Assembly: GCA_030789695.1 (NCBI GenBank)
Contig: JAULAV010002390.1
Location: 620,001 to 684,000 of the forward strand
Reading direction: 5' to 3'
Source: Scilla litardierei
Taxonomy: Eukaryota; Streptophyta; Magnoliopsida; Asparagales; Asparagaceae
Length of the DNA stretch: 64,000 bases
This document shows, piece by piece, positions 11,618 through 24,431 of this stretch. The translations under genes were made by a program, and so were the position numbers. The notes under the pieces were generated by a model. It was not told where the DNA came from. It saw only the letters and a list, made by a program, of their open reading frames with translations, and made no database searches. The first letter of the stretch is position 1. Every line of letters begins with the position of its first letter.

Positions 11618-13238
11618 TGTGCAGTAGCTATACATGGCATTACACAAGCAAACCACTCTCACAAACCGAGAGTAAAGCTAATATCGAAAGATATGAAATA
11701 ATGAAATAGCAACACTTATAATCACATATGCCTTGAAGTAGAACTTGAAGGAGCAAGTGTGTTGTGCGTTGAAGTCTCTTCCAAGAAGAGAGAACGTCAT
11801 TACTCTTGTCACCATCAATTACCTCGAGGATATCACTTTGATTCTAGGTTGAAGAGCAAGAGAGAATGAGATTGGAAATCTAGGGCTTTTGGATTTGAGA
11901 GCTTTGAAAACTTGAGGATGAAAGCTTAGGGTTTCAAGAGATGATCAAGTAGACGAGTAACCCCTCAATGGAACAGAAGAAACCCTCTTTATAGGTTCTC
12001 TAAAACCCTCAAAGAGAATCTCCAAAAATCCCTTTGAAATTCATAGAGAAACAACCAACGAATAGAATTTACACACTCGACAGTCGACTGATGAAGAACC
12101 AACAGTCGACTGCTGCACTGTGTTAGAGGGTAGGTAAGAATTCAAACGTTAACTTACCACGTTGGACAGTCGACCGATGAAGGTCTGACAAGCGCCTGTA
12201 AACCTAACATGCGACAGAGAAACCTTCTAAAGGTGAGTGAGCGAAACATGAGTAAGTTGAGAAAACTCAGGAAGTTTTGTGAAGACATGACAAACGACTG
12301 ATGTGGTAACCACAGTCGTCTGTGCCATTGACAGGCGACTGTGAAACCAACATCAGTTGTCTGGCTGAAACTTACAGACTTGTAAAACACCAAGTGTAAA
12401 GACAAGGATCGACAGGCGACTGAAGAAGAATTCACAGGCGCCTGTGCCATGGACATGAGACTGTGAAACCAACATCAGTCGTCTGGCCGAAACTTGCAGA
12501 TCTTGTCAAACACCAAGTGTTTAAGCCAAGGATCGACAGGAGACTGAAGAAGAATTCACAGGCGCCTGTGCTATGGACAAGCGACTGTGAAACCAACATC
12601 ATTCATCTGGCCGAAAGAAGCCAAGTTAATGATCTTTGGGTAAGGAAGAGACAGACGAATGACTAACAAGGCACATGCTCCTATAACTTGGACATGCGTC
12701 TGTACTTTGTACATCAGTCGCCTGATGAAAGTCATGACTGAAAACCCATAAAACCAAATGATAAAGTATGTGCAAAATAAACGACTGTAGAACAAATCAC
12801 AGGCAACTATTTGGAGACAGGCGCCTGTAAAACTTTCAGTAATCGCCTGTTGAAATCCAAAATGCACATGTTTGATAATTATGAATTGGAGGCCAAAGAT
12901 ACATGATCTAATGATTTCATAGGACACAAATAAAGATGTGTGTGCTCCAACATAGTTCAACTTCTAAGCTACATACTAGAAGAGAATAAAAAGATTACCT
13001 CTTGTATTAGCCTCTATTCTTTCCATAGAATGAGCTTGAAGTCTTCTAGGGCTTCATTCACCATATTTGATCGTCCAATTCACTTTTCATGCTTTAATTG
13101 ATCCTTGAGTGACATCCATTGCTTATTGATCTTTATGATATGCTTATGCAATGGATTAACTGCAAGTAGGGGATTAGTCACAGGTATTTATATTTGCTCA
13201 TCATCAACACCAAGTAGGGAGAAGTCCAATACTCAACA
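11618..13238 (-). mobile_element. LTR of element F (minus orientation)
   Basis: The minus-strand start TGTTGAGTATTGG at 13238 follows a polypurine tract (GGGGGAGAA). A palindrome array lies at 12081-12860, then a TATA-like CTATAAAG near 11990 (minus). The distal end abuts E's LTR and its true border is not defined. The 12154-12960 minus ORFs are chance frames through the repeat. Confidence 0.65.
12081..12860. repeat. Palindrome array of element F, motif CAGTCGACTG / CAGGCGCCTG
   Basis: Decamers of the form CAGNCGNCTG repeat with fixed spacing. Quartets start at 12291, 12413 and 12537 with internal steps of 22, 19 and 22 bp. Examples are 12413-12422, 12435-12444, 12454-12463 and 12476-12485. 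Earlier copies lie at 12081, 12103, 12167, 12189 and 12208, and looser ones to about 12850. Part of the regularity comes from tandem duplication of a unit of about 123 bp. Confidence 0.9.
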
Positions 13239-13872
13239 TTCTCCCCCTTTTTGATGATGAAAAACAAACATAAACAAAAAGATAAATAATTGTGTGTAAT
13301 GAATATTTACTCTCCCTACATAGATGCCAATCAAGTTAGTCAAATTAAATAAAGGGTATCTATTGATCAATTGAAGCAAACATGTAAGATATGCTTGAAT
13401 GAAATGATTTTACTACATGAAATTTATGATTTTATAATCCAAGTTCATTATATCTTACTCCCCCTGAATCTAAGGCAACTTCAATCTTTGATTCAAGTTT
13501 AGAAGTTACTTAGCACAAAATTATGATTTGTTTATTTCTCTCCCCCTATGGCATTATTCCAAAAAGTGGGAGTAGAAAAGCAACAAAAATAGTGCTAAAT
13601 AAATACTAAAAACAATCATGAGAGTATAAAGAATGTGATATTTGTTTAATGTGATACCACAATAAAATCGAAAAAATACGAAGGTGCATCACAATGATAT
13701 ATACCAAAAAATCATTAATAAAAGAAATTTTAGTTGACATTCCAAAGGCAAGTAAATGTCTCACATCACTTCATGTATATAATAGAGCACACAGAGACAC
13801 ACAATTGCACAATGAATACACAAAGGACAACAATATATATAGTATAGAGATTCAGAGAGAAATGTCATCATT
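13239..13872 (-). other. Element F 3' noncoding region
   Basis: AT-rich DNA with CCCCC-rich tracts near 13243, 13459 and 13542 (polypurine tracts on the minus strand). They align by eye with those of element E (for example the AGATTCAGGGGGAGT type at 13459 and 9709). No coding sequence is seen. Confidence 0.6.
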
Positions 13873-13955
13873 ATACATATATGTGTATATATATATACAT
13901 ATATGTGTATATATATATATATACATATATGTGTATATATATATATACATATATC
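13873..13955. repeat. TA/TG microsatellite
   Basis: Alternating ATATATGTGTATATAT units, about 80 bp long. It may be the AT-rich target of the Helitron-like start next to it. Confidence 0.85.
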
Positions 13956-14240
13956 TATATTATAAAACAGGGATGTTATCATGGGTTTTTGGATAAGAGT
14001 TTTTGATAAGAGAAATTGGATAAGGGTTTGAATTGTATTTGGGGGTATATAAATGAGGGATGTTATAATGAGATATGGATAAGAGATATTTGATAGGAGA
14101 AATTGGATAAGAGAAATTGGATAAAGGGTTGAATGATGGATGTTATAAGAGTTATTGGATAAGAGATATTTGATAGGAGAAATTGGATAAGAGTTTGAAT
14201 TGTAATTTTGAAATTTGGGGGGAAAAATTTGAATTTCAGT
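13953..14240 (+). repeat. Helitron-like 5' start followed by a GATAAGAG minisatellite
   Basis: TCTATATTATAAAACAGGG at 13953 resembles the TC...TATTATAAAA 5' termini of plant Helitrons and follows an A, as expected for insertion between A and T. It is followed by degenerate repeats of GGATAAGAGAAATTGGATAAG, with a duplicated block at about 14072 and 14156. A related GGGATGTTAT start occurs at 25921. A matching 3' hairpin plus CTRR end was not found nearby, so this is a weak call. Confidence 0.35.
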
Positions 14241-14399
14241 GTGAAACCCAAGGGGGAAAGGATGTTTCACGTGTCTTTCATTTTGGGGAAACCAAAAGGA
14301 ACATGCCCTTCATTTTGAAAACAAAATTTCTCAGCCTCGCCCCTCTCCTCCTGGCACGCTGGCAACCCCACCCTCTGCGAAAAGCCATCAAAAGCTTCG

Positions 14400-14590
14400 G
14401 CACGGCACGATGATCTCCCTGGAGGTGGTGGGCACGATGATCTCCCTGGAGGTGGTGGGAATGCCCTCAAGCACCGAAGACTCTCGATTTTGCTCGAGCC
14501 CTCGAGCCCTCGAGCCCTCAAGCACCGAAGCCCTCAAGCCCTCAAGCCCTCTCGCCGTCCTTCAGAAGCCCTCAAGCCCTCAACGATGAT
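14400..14590. repeat. Low-complexity repeats (CTCGAGCC / CTCAAGCC and GATGATCTCCCTGG)
   Basis: Short direct repeats of CCCTCAAG/CCCTCGAG, and three copies of GATGATCTCCCTGGAG. No coding meaning is seen. Confidence 0.7.
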
Positions 14591-17500
14591 CTCCCTGGAG
14601 CTGTATTCCAAATTATAAATTGCTGCAGGATAAAAAATTTTGCTTTGGTGTTATATTTGAGGTTATTAGTTCCATAAAAACTTGCAAGTTTCCTTTAATA
14701 AAATGACGATTTTTGTAAGTTTCCTCTAATAAAATGACGATTTCTGTACTATTACTTTGCAGTTTGCACGGAAGATAAGTATTCACGTTTACTTCTATTT
14801 GTTTTAATTTTGATGCAAATGTTCATGTATATAGGTATTTCTACATTAAACCAGCAATTAACTAGGGATAATAAGATAGTAAATAGGATGAAACTAAAAA
14901 GTTTTTATTTCTTCATTGATGCAAATGCCCACGTACTTCATTGTTCTCCATTAAATTCATTTTTCCATTATTGGGATCTGAGCTTCTCCCATTTGATCGA
15001 TTTCCCACTCCACAAGAAAACCCAGCTAAAAGCATTTAAAAGGAGAATTTACATGTTACATATATAAATATTGAGAGATATGGCTATGTTCATGTAATAT
15101 AGAAGATAAGATATTATATGCTGATCTTTGATGTTGACAGAGAGGTTACGTTTGATGCGTGTGAGAATTCTTTTCTAGCTTCTTGAGAGGCTGCCTGTTG
15201 AATTCTGAGAATGGGGTTGTTGCCATTTTTTTGGAGAAATTTTGGAAGTTGAACAAAGTTTGCAGAGTTGTTTTTTTGTACGTTATATAGTTAAAAATGC
15301 AGTGATGAAATTTGGGGGGGACTCATCATGATAAGTTGGAGTTGATTCAGAATTTCTTCCTTCGGAGGTTGAAAAGGGTTTGTGATCACTGGTATGCTTC
15401 TCATTTCTAAGTTCTCCCCTTTTTATCAATTTCTTTTTTTGTTTTTCTAATCATGTTTTTGTTGCTAATATTTCTTTTCTGCCGATATTAGTTGATTTCA
15501 ATTTCTTGACAATTCATGTGCTGCTTATTAAATTTCTGTTCCCTAACCTTTAAAAACAAATATAACATTAAATTCCCTCACTTTAATGAATTGTTGGGTC
15601 CTATGGATTTCTCACTGCTAGCTATTTTATAAGAAAAGTTTTCATATTTAGTTTAAGTCAGGTGTAAATTTAGAATTAGAAACATTGTCAATCTGAGTTG
15701 CAAGTTCTCAACAGTTAACAATATTAATCTGGCCAACTACATAAAATATATAGAACATTTTTGGGTGCAAATTCCTATGCACTTTAATCCTCTACAGCAC
15801 TCTACAGATTGCAGGGTTAACTATCTAGGATCCTATGTGTTTAAATAATTTAGCTTCATGGCTTTCTGCTCATGGGTGTATCTGATTCTGATACATACCG
15901 CATGTTATTCATGAACCATAACAAAAGTAGGGTCAACATTTTCTACCTGAAACCTGACATGTGCACCTTAATGCAAGGATGTGGTGACTATAGTCATTGT
16001 TTCGGTGAACCTACTTGATGTTCTAGCCTTGATTGGTGAGTTATTAAGTTTAGGACGTGAAAGTTTAACATCTATTGTAGTTCTTCAATTTAACTTTTGG
16101 TCTATGTTATTATTACATCATCAGGACCTCTTCTAAGGAATCCCATGATTTTTCGTATGTAAGGTGCATAAATTCTAATTTCACCATAAATCAGTTTATG
16201 CAAGCAATATTGATGTGTCATTAAGAGAATATTTTTTCTCTGACAGGCTTATAATCCTTTGTTGGGTACTGACATGTCTCCACTGGTTATATTTTGTTTT
16301 GTACTATTTTCTGAACAAGTAAGCTATTTTCACCTGGCATAGGAAATTCCTCGATTATTTTTGATACTAAGTTACCGGATCGAAATTTATCATCTCTTCC
16401 ATATTTACTGGTGACACATGTGGGCAAGATCTTCGAAACAGCACCTTGATTTCGATCCTGTCATGCGACGATCAGCCTTCGGTAAGGACGTTGACCCCAT
16501 TGGGCTTCCAACATTAACTCTGTGGTGCTTGGGCTTCCAACGTTAACTCCATGGTGCTCACAGCAACAGTAGCATCATCGTCATGGCAGCCGCCTAACTA
16601 TGTGTACCATGACCCCATTCCTGAATTCGCCGCAGCTGTACGTTAGTTCTTTGATTTTTATACTCTTTATTTATTTATTGGTTACTTATTCATTTATTGA
16701 AACCATTCAATTTATGGAAAAAGGGTAGGGCAAGTTGATGTCTTCCTACCATGGCAATTAGATCTTAACGTTTCATAATAGTCTTATTGACTTTAAGATA
16801 GAGACTGCCACACCATTCTCAATAATTGTTTACAATATTTAATGACTCTTTGGTTTTGATAATTACTATTAGCAGTTATTTAAATGATATTTCTTTAGAT
16901 TTTATGTGTGTTGTAACTTGAATTCTTTGAGCTATGTAATTGACTGACACATTATGTAGTATGTAACTTGAATCCTTTGCTCAATAATTACTATTAACAG
17001 TTTGATAAACCTCAGATGAAGTATGTAAATGACTGAAACATTATATAAACAGGATGATTTCAAGAAAACTTTTTAACATCTGTGCAATTCATGCATAGAA
17101 CCTATTTGATCTTTTTCCTGACAAAGCTCTTAAACAGTAATGGAATCGAGAGGTGATTTGCAGGGCTCAGATCTTTGCATTATCTATTAATTCAGCCATC
17201 TCAATTTTTGGTTGGTTTCCAAGTCCTGTTTTTAGTTGTATTTTGGTTGTATTCAGCCATCTCTAGCTGTTAATTCAGCCGTCATCATTTTTAGTTTTAT
17301 TTTGCCTTTTTGATCACACGTTTGGAGTGGTTGTTGTTGTTGTGAATATTGGGTTAATTTGAGTAAGTTGTTGCAAACAGTTATTTTGAGTTCAACATTT
17401 GATGCATGTTTTTTCTACATTTTGCAACTCCATTAACATTTCTCATATGCCATGTAAAAAAGAAAAAGAAAATGCAGCCGCATCAAATGTTTTGGCAGCT

Positions 17501-17742
17501 CCAATTCCATACAATGGAACATTCCCTTTGCGACATTCATGCATGTTTTAGAACTTAGAATAATCAAAATTTTCAGCAATGCTGCCACTATCAACGGCCA
17601 ATAAATGAGAGAACTTATTGCAAGTTTGTTGTGCTTAGAATTTTCTACATCCTAATCTATTTGTTGTGAATATTGTCTATTTTCTACATCATAAGTTCAG
17701 AACTTAGAATTTGGATTCATGCATGGTTGCTGTGCTTTTTGC
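14591..17742. other. AT-rich DNA, no gene recognised
   Basis: The stretch looks like intronic or intergenic DNA with many in-frame stops. A CG-richer patch at about 16430-16640 may be a decayed exon, but I cannot assign it. Confidence 0.5.
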
Positions 17743-17914
17743 AGGAGTTTCGGAATTGGGACTCTGGGAGAACGATGGAGGCAAGCGTATACATTTACCC
17801 GGGAGATACGAGTGCTTGTGGAGATGGCAGAAAAAGAGATGGCTTCAGCTGGGAAGAACCCCGAGAAGTTGCAGTGGGCAGGTCCGTTCTTGATGAGTGT
17901 TCAGGGAGTTTACA
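17743..17914 (+). other. Exon-like segment, gene not recognised
   Basis: It is preceded by a T-rich stretch and TTTTTGCAG and followed by GTGAGTTT, so it has plausible splice sites. One frame gives ERWRQAYTFTREIRVLVEMA and then KNPEKLQWAGPFLMSVQ. The GC content is higher than the flanks. It may be a captured exon; the function is unknown. Confidence 0.3.
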
Positions 17915-18535
17915 GTGAGTTTGATCTTAATCATCATTCATTTACAATCGAACATGATACTTATGGTAGTTTTCATATTTTCGCTATTTTATCATGTATG
18001 CAATTGCTCTTCTTCCGTCTTCCCACTTAATATGCATTGTAATTGAATATCGATGCCCGATTCATAAATTGTAACCTAAAAGTTGTGATAAAGTTTTTCT
18101 TTTGTTAATTGTAGGTTGTGGGGTTATAGCTCTGGCAAATAGAGATGTAAAAATTTGTTGTTTAACAAAATTTTTGTAATTTGTTGAAAAAAATACACTC
18201 ATTCATGTTAAATAATTTTGTTTGTAGCTTTCAACATCAATTTTACACGCATTTTTTGTTTGTGTAGCTCAAGTACAAATTGAATTATGAATGAAAAATT
18301 CAAGGAAACGCCAACAAGAATAATTTATTACATATACCAAAATATGCCAAAATGAAAATCAATCAAACCAAAAAAAGGAAAATTTTGTAAATTGATTAGT
18401 TGAATAAAAAAATCGGTTTGTAATTCAGTTAGATTTGGGGTTGCAATTAAAATCAATAATGCTCCTATTTGACCAACTTAATTCTAGCTTGCAATCAGTT
18501 TATGTTTCAATGAGATGTTGTTTGTTTGTAGAGAG

Positions 18536-18702
18536 CTTGCAATACGGGAAGAGGCATCGTTGAAGAGATCATATCTTCCATTTTGGATTGTTCTTTTATC
18601 ATGGATATGAGGCATTTTTGGTCGGGTTCGTTGCACTCTGATCATGCTCGATACCTGCGAGGGGGATATGTCAGTTCTCTTGCTAAATTTGATGATGAGG
18701 TA
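18536..18702 (+). other. Exon-like segment, gene not recognised
   Basis: An open stretch reads GIVEEIISSILDCSFIMDMR and later HARYLRGGYVSSLAKFDDE, followed by GTAATG as a possible donor. It lies about 260 bp before the DDB1 fragment and does not match DDB1 as far as I can tell. Confidence 0.3.
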
Positions 18703-18964
18703 ATGAATTTGGCAACTCCATTTTCATTTTTGCTAACCTGTTAGCTTTAAGTTCACGTTGTTGTATTAGTTGATATATCATCTCTTCTTTATCTTGCTGG
18801 TTGTCAATCCCTTTGTATTAGTTCATATATCATCTTTCTTTATCTTGCTGGTTGTCTAATCCCTTTTTTCCCTTTATTTTATTTTATTGGTTGACAAAAC
18901 TATGTAATGCTTCCAAAGCTTATGTATTTGTTAACAGTGGAGACAAATGGGTATTAATAGCAGT

Positions 18965-19335
18965 TTTTGTAAACACTGCTTTTGTATTTGTTCATAACTT
19001 CATTCTTTCTGATTCCAGCTGTCTTACAATAGCCAAGGAGGGTGAGCTTTCAATCAGAACTATTGATGAGATTCCGAAGCTTCACATTCGCTCGATCCCA
19101 ATGGGGAAACATGCACGTCTGATCTACCATCAGGAGCAGTATCGGACTTTCGCCATATATAGCTTCAAAAACTGACATATAAGTACAAAGGAAATAGAAA
19201 CACATTGTGTTAGGCTATTGGATGATCAGACTTTTGAGTTTAAATCAACTTATCCATTGGATACTTATAATAATGGTTGCTCCATTAGTAGTTGTTCCTT
19301 CTCAGATGATAACACCTTATTATCAATAAGAAATA
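18965..19335 (+). pseudogene. DDB1: DDB1-like (damaged DNA-binding protein 1) gene fragment
   Basis: The frame reads TIAKEGELSIRTIDEIPKLH, HIRSIPMGKHARLIYHQEQ and RTFAIYSFKN. After an in-frame TGA at 19173-19175 it continues in the same frame with ETHCVRLLDDQTFEF, STYPLDTY and GCSISSCSFSDD. These blocks match, in order, a segment of plant DDB1, the WD-like beta-propeller adaptor of CUL4 ubiquitin ligases. Only about 110 of some 1,090 residues are present, with a stop and no flanking exons. It is therefore a captured or decayed fragment rather than the host gene. A possible splice acceptor (TTCCAG) precedes the block near 19016. Confidence 0.8.
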
Positions 19336-21202
19336 GTTTTCTTTCTTTAAAGTGTGTTTAGGAATTCATTCGATTTGGTGATGGATATTTGTTTTCAAAT
19401 GTAAATTGCTGAGTTTTCCTCAAGCTTTCCATGTTTTAAATGGGAGCAAACTATATGGTGTGTTCGTTCTTACAGCCAAAAAGTGCTTTCTGGGTTGTAT
19501 TGAACTCCCTACTACTAGATATGTGCTCATTCTTTTTAAGATGCCAAAATCGTTGAGAATATGGAGTTTGAAGTTTTCTGCAATTGAGCATTTTCTTTTT
19601 TGCAGGATTAGAATATTAAGGACCCTTCTTGAGGAAGGAAGCACGCTAGCTGACAGGTAATAGTTAATCATTGATGATATTGATTAGGGATTGCAATTGA
19701 TCATTGTTATTAGAAAAATATTATGTCATGCCTTCATGATAGTGTGTTTAACGCTGGTTCATTTGCTGATATATATGCTTTGTATATTCATCAGGTTTAT
19801 TATGGTGGGAGAGAACTCTTGATGGCTTTCTTATTATGGATTATGGAACTGAATGCAAGCTGCGCCCAGAATAGATGTGAAATAATACATGTTGTTAGCA
19901 TTCAAATGTTACATGACTCATGGCTCACTAATCTGATTGGATTTTTATGATTTAAAGAGGGAATAACCAAAGAACTTGCTCACAGCCAAAAGATTTTATG
20001 TTAAAAAACTCTATGGATGCATAAATAGTGTTACCATGTTTATTGGTTCTTAGCTAACCACTTTTGTGAATTTTATTACGCATAATGTTTTCTGGATTTG
20101 GATTTCATGTATCATGAATTGGTAACTGGTGAATCCATTATATTCTCAGGATCAACATGTATATAAAAACCACTAAGATACTAGGAGTTCGTTGGTATCC
20201 AATTTCTAATCCAATTGATACATGGCCAAATATGTTAATTAATTATTTTGAGAAATATGAAGGAATACTGGTAACATTTAGTGAAACCAAATCATATATA
20301 TATATATTTGCATCCCTGAAAAAAATGTGTCAGCAGATGCGGCCATGCTTTCTTAGCGGTGCACCGCCTTTTCATTTTTAAACAATTGCCTTTTTCATGC
20401 TTTTATTTGCTCTCAAATTCTTTTCAAGATGATCTGGATGTGTCAGCCCTTATCAGAGGATGAGTTCTGTCATTCTATCAAAGAACACTATTTTGAGCCC
20501 AATAATTTTCAATTTGGCTTATCATATAATCAGGTTTCATGTCTTACAATGTGTTCTGATTAATACAAAAAGGGAAATGTCTACTGCTGGTTTTCTTCAA
20601 TTAGAGTCTGTATCAAAGGGAAATGGCTACTACCGAATTATTTACTTCTTATCAATAAGAAATAGCTTTTGTTAATTAATTTATGTTGTTTATGTTTAAT
20701 TATGTTACAACAATATTGATGCATGTGTAGATCTCTGCCTTTGCTGGTCCTGCTCCTACTCTAATTAGAGTTTGCATCAAAAAGTGCTAGAATATGTTCA
20801 GAAATAGAAGTAACAAGATTTTTTTAGAAATAGAAGTAATAAGAATATGAAATGGAAGTAACAAGATTTTTTTTCAGAAATTGATAGAAAAATTCACTTA
20901 AGTGCAAATGTTAGGTGTTTGGCATGAGAGTTGTTGGTTTAAGAGGAGTAGAAGTTGATGTGTTATAAAAATGACCGAAGCAATGTGTTATTTTAAATGT
21001 CTCCTACTACATCGATGTTGCATTTGTGAAGCACATTGTGGAAGAGAAATGCGACGTCCAGACTGATTATCAATTATTGAGGTTAACTTAAATTCAACCA
21101 AATAATTTACTTATTATCAATAAGAAATAGTTTTCTTTCTTTAAAGTTGTATAATTTCTAACTAAGTTATGTTGTTTGTGTTTAATTATGTTACAACAAG
21201 CT
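19336..21202. other. AT-rich DNA, no gene recognised
   Basis: Only short chance frames. The phrase TTATCAATAAGAAATAG recurs near 19320, 20650 and 21113, which suggests old internal duplication. GT-AG-like signals occur, but I cannot join exons. Confidence 0.45.
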
Positions 21203-21345
21203 TGAGGGGAACTGAGTTCTTTGGTGGATCGAATGTGTTCGACTCGGACTGGGTGGTCCAGTACGCGGCTCAAGACGGAATCGTCTTGAAGCAGGGGTCG
21301 TTCGATGTCGAAAACAATAATTTTGGAGCAACGATTTGGAGGTAA
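21203..21345 (+). other. Exon-like segment, gene not recognised
   Basis: A GC-richer open stretch reads TEFFGGSNVFDSDWVVQYAA and then QDGIVLKQGSFDVEN, ending before GTAATTTAG. It is surrounded by AT-rich DNA. The family is not recognised. Confidence 0.3.
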
Positions 21346-24300
21346 TTTAGTAAGAAAAGTTGACATGCTTATTGCATGCCTTCCTTTTCCTCTGTTGTTT
21401 GCTTTCGATTTTCTTTGAAGGTAATTGGAGGTAATTGTAAGCAATGATCTGGAGCAATGATTTTTGTAAGCTTCCTTTCTCGAACGAAACATGGGCGAGC
21501 AGAAGCATGATATTTTTGTTAGTTTGAAATTGCATGTCTGTTAGTGAATTCTTCTATACATTTATGCATCCTGTTAATCCATGCAACGCTATGTATTTAT
21601 CTCTGTTAATGGGATAAAAATTTTGGTGATAGTTAATTGATGCCACTTTGTGTTTGTCAATTGTTCACCATATCATTTCCAACAAATGTGTGTTAGCATC
21701 ATCTGTATTTTGAATCAATATTTTTGCAACACAAATGCAAAAATGTATTTCTATATCATTCCAACAAATGCAAAAAATGTATTATTCTCTGAATTAATGT
21801 ATCATTCCAACAAATGCAAAAGTTTGGAGTACCCACCATTTCATCTTTCTCATGCAGTTAAAATAAGCAAGAAAATGTGAATTATATATATATATAAGAT
21901 CCAAACATATATAACAGATCTAATAAGAAAAATTGTTTTTTCTATCTGCTTGGATCTTTCTTATAGAATGATGTTGTTTTAATTGGAAATTTAGTCTTTT
22001 TCTAAAAGCTATTTGTTTTCTCTGTATATTTCTAATTGTTTGGATATTTCTAATTGTCAATGAAATATGTCTTTTGGGAAATATGTCAAACAATTGCCAA
22101 AGCTAGCAACAACAATTGCACTGGATATTTATACTCTAATGGGGCAGATATTCTGTGTATGGATTATAAAACTTCTTTTACCAGTAAGTGTTATATGACT
22201 TTGAGCACTCCCACATTCTTAATGTTTTCTGTATATGTTTCTATGGTTTTCCCAGGAATTAGTGCCTCACCTCAGGAGAAAACATGTGATATGTCATCGT
22301 CATGATTCTTGGCCCAACACAGTTTTCATATAAAGGTGATTTCATTTTAATTGAGTTGTTATCGAGTTTGAATTGGTCTAAATTTGGGTGATCGATTGAG
22401 AAATAGAAAAAAATGTTTTTCTTTGACCACTCAATTATGTGATATTGGGATATAAGATATAATTTTATCTCATACCAAATATAATTCATTGTCAAATGTT
22501 ATTAATCATAATAAGGAAATTAATCATAACCTTTTGGGTGTTTTCCTTGGTTAAATTTCAAGTCTATCCTTAACAACTCTTTAATTCTCTTGCTCTTTTT
22601 TTCACATCACTGTTTAGTGAAATAGAGCATATAGGCCATGTTTTGTCTACAAAATTTGCATTAGAATAACAAAATTTTCAGTGTCCTTATGTCCTTTACC
22701 CCGTGCGTGTGGGCTTTTTTGTTGGGGGGGTTAACATCAGCCCTAAGTCCGCATAAGATGTTTGACCTATGTGTATGTTAACTAGCTTATAACAACAGAT
22801 AGCGGAAGCGTGAAAAACATTTGGTTGTCTTTTTTGTTCATTAGTTGAAATTATTATCTTTCCAATATTTTTAAATATATTTACTTCATCCTAAAGTTCG
22901 GTGTGATCTGTCCTAATTTGCAGGCATCCAAAGCCTACCTCCATCTGTTGAGAGGTGCTGGTATAGAGATGTAGTTTGAATATGTCAAAGAAATACCAAA
23001 GCCAGCAACAACAATTACACTAGACATTTCTTCTCTAATGTGGTAGTTATTCTTTGTATGTATTATAGAACTTATAATACCAGTAGTAACTGTGATATGA
23101 CTTAGAGTACTCCCGCTTTCTTCATGTTATCTTTATATGTTTCTATGTTTTTGAGAACTTTCTTATCTTTATTAAGATTACAGTTTTTTTCCTCTTTTTT
23201 GCAGGACTTTCATCATCACGATGCCTTTGGTCTCTCTTCCACTAATTTAGGTGGGCATCTTTAGAGTTATGCATCTATGTGGTTGGTTAATTTGATTATT
23301 AGCAAACTAAGGGTGTTGAGATTTGATTTTTTTACTGTTTGTTAAAGATTTGTGTGATTTCAATGATCAGGTGTCGATGTATATATCATACACATCTACT
23401 CAGAACATGAGAGGAGGCATTGGTTTAGTGAACACGAGAGGAGGCATTGCATCAAAATTTTGTTATTGACCTTGCTTGGGAGAATGATCCTTGCGTATAA
23501 AATAATTTCAGATGTAAACTATTGGATTACTCTTGAAAACGAATCGAAGCCAATTTTATGACCTTTCTTGGGTTAATTATTGTTTGAACTGATACTTGGA
23601 ATATTGATTTTAAACATAGAGTAAATTAATTTAATTAATTAAATTGTTTGAAGGGCAAGACCCTTCAAACGTTTTGTTCTTTCTTTATGCATATAACATT
23701 ACTCCATCATACTATTTGGATGTTATTTTTCCTAAATGCATGCTATCTTCTCTCTCTAATTCTCGATTTATTTCAAGAGCAAGGATATATTCAATAATGC
23801 ATGATCTATTACTGATGGTCTATATTATTTATTTTAACATTGCTGTTTGATCATGAATCATATAGGTTGCACAAGTTCCAACTGTCTCTTCAGCCCTTAA
23901 GATTAACTCACATGGTATGTAATTTGCAACTTTTCTATTGGTTTGATTTGTTTTGATGTTGCAGCGAACATGCATAAACTTGGTTTTGTATCAAATTGCA
24001 GAGACACAGGTATAGAAGATCCCATCATGGTGATTCATAACCGAAAAGTAAGTAAACAAATCGTTTGGGTTCTTATATATAGCTAATTTTTCATTGATGA
24101 TCTATTAACTAAAAAATCAGAATTAGAGGAAGTGAAGGTAAGCAACATGTGGTTTCTAATGTGGGTAATATTTTTCATTGATGATCTATTAACTCTAACT
24201 ATTGATTGATTTATTTATTTTGGGGGTTTTGGAATTTTTCTTAATTTTTGTTTATTTTATTCTAATGGAATGTTCTACTTGGCTCAAAGGAATCTTCTAA

Positions 24301-24431
24301 TACCTTCAATGGACTTAAATGATTCCAGCAATGGTAAACTTTATTTTATTTACGGCTTTTGTTTATTTATAAAAAATCAGTGTTCTGTTTTACATTATTT
24401 CACAAAATATTAGTTTGTTGCTAGGTTGTTT
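21346..24431. other. AT-rich DNA, no gene recognised
   Basis: Two related stretches are visible: around 22060-22240 and 22975-23110 both carry CAAAGCYAGCAACAACAATT followed by similar sequence, an old duplication. Otherwise there are only short chance frames. Confidence 0.45.

Larger units (their letters stand above)
11618..13872 (-). mobile_element. Element F: SIRE-like copia 3' end, reverse orientation
   Basis: On the minus strand it reads 3' noncoding DNA with GGGGGAG tracts, then an LTR that starts TGTTGAGTATTGG at 13238 and runs left. It is related to element E at the LTR start and in the 3' tract, but its array motif differs. It is truncated on the right by a microsatellite, and no coding sequence is left. 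Confidence 0.7.

Noticed and set aside
10342..12860. CRISPR-like array because of regularly spaced repeats
   Set aside because: The repeats are short dyads within plant LTRs, with similar rather than unique spacers; the genome is eukaryotic.
12154..12960. Minus-strand frames of 100-129 residues
   Set aside because: They run through the palindrome array of the F LTR and show no domain; the openness comes from the repeats.
13694..14270. Frames rich in Ile/Tyr (IYIYIHICVYIYIYI)
   Set aside because: Translation of a TA/TG microsatellite.
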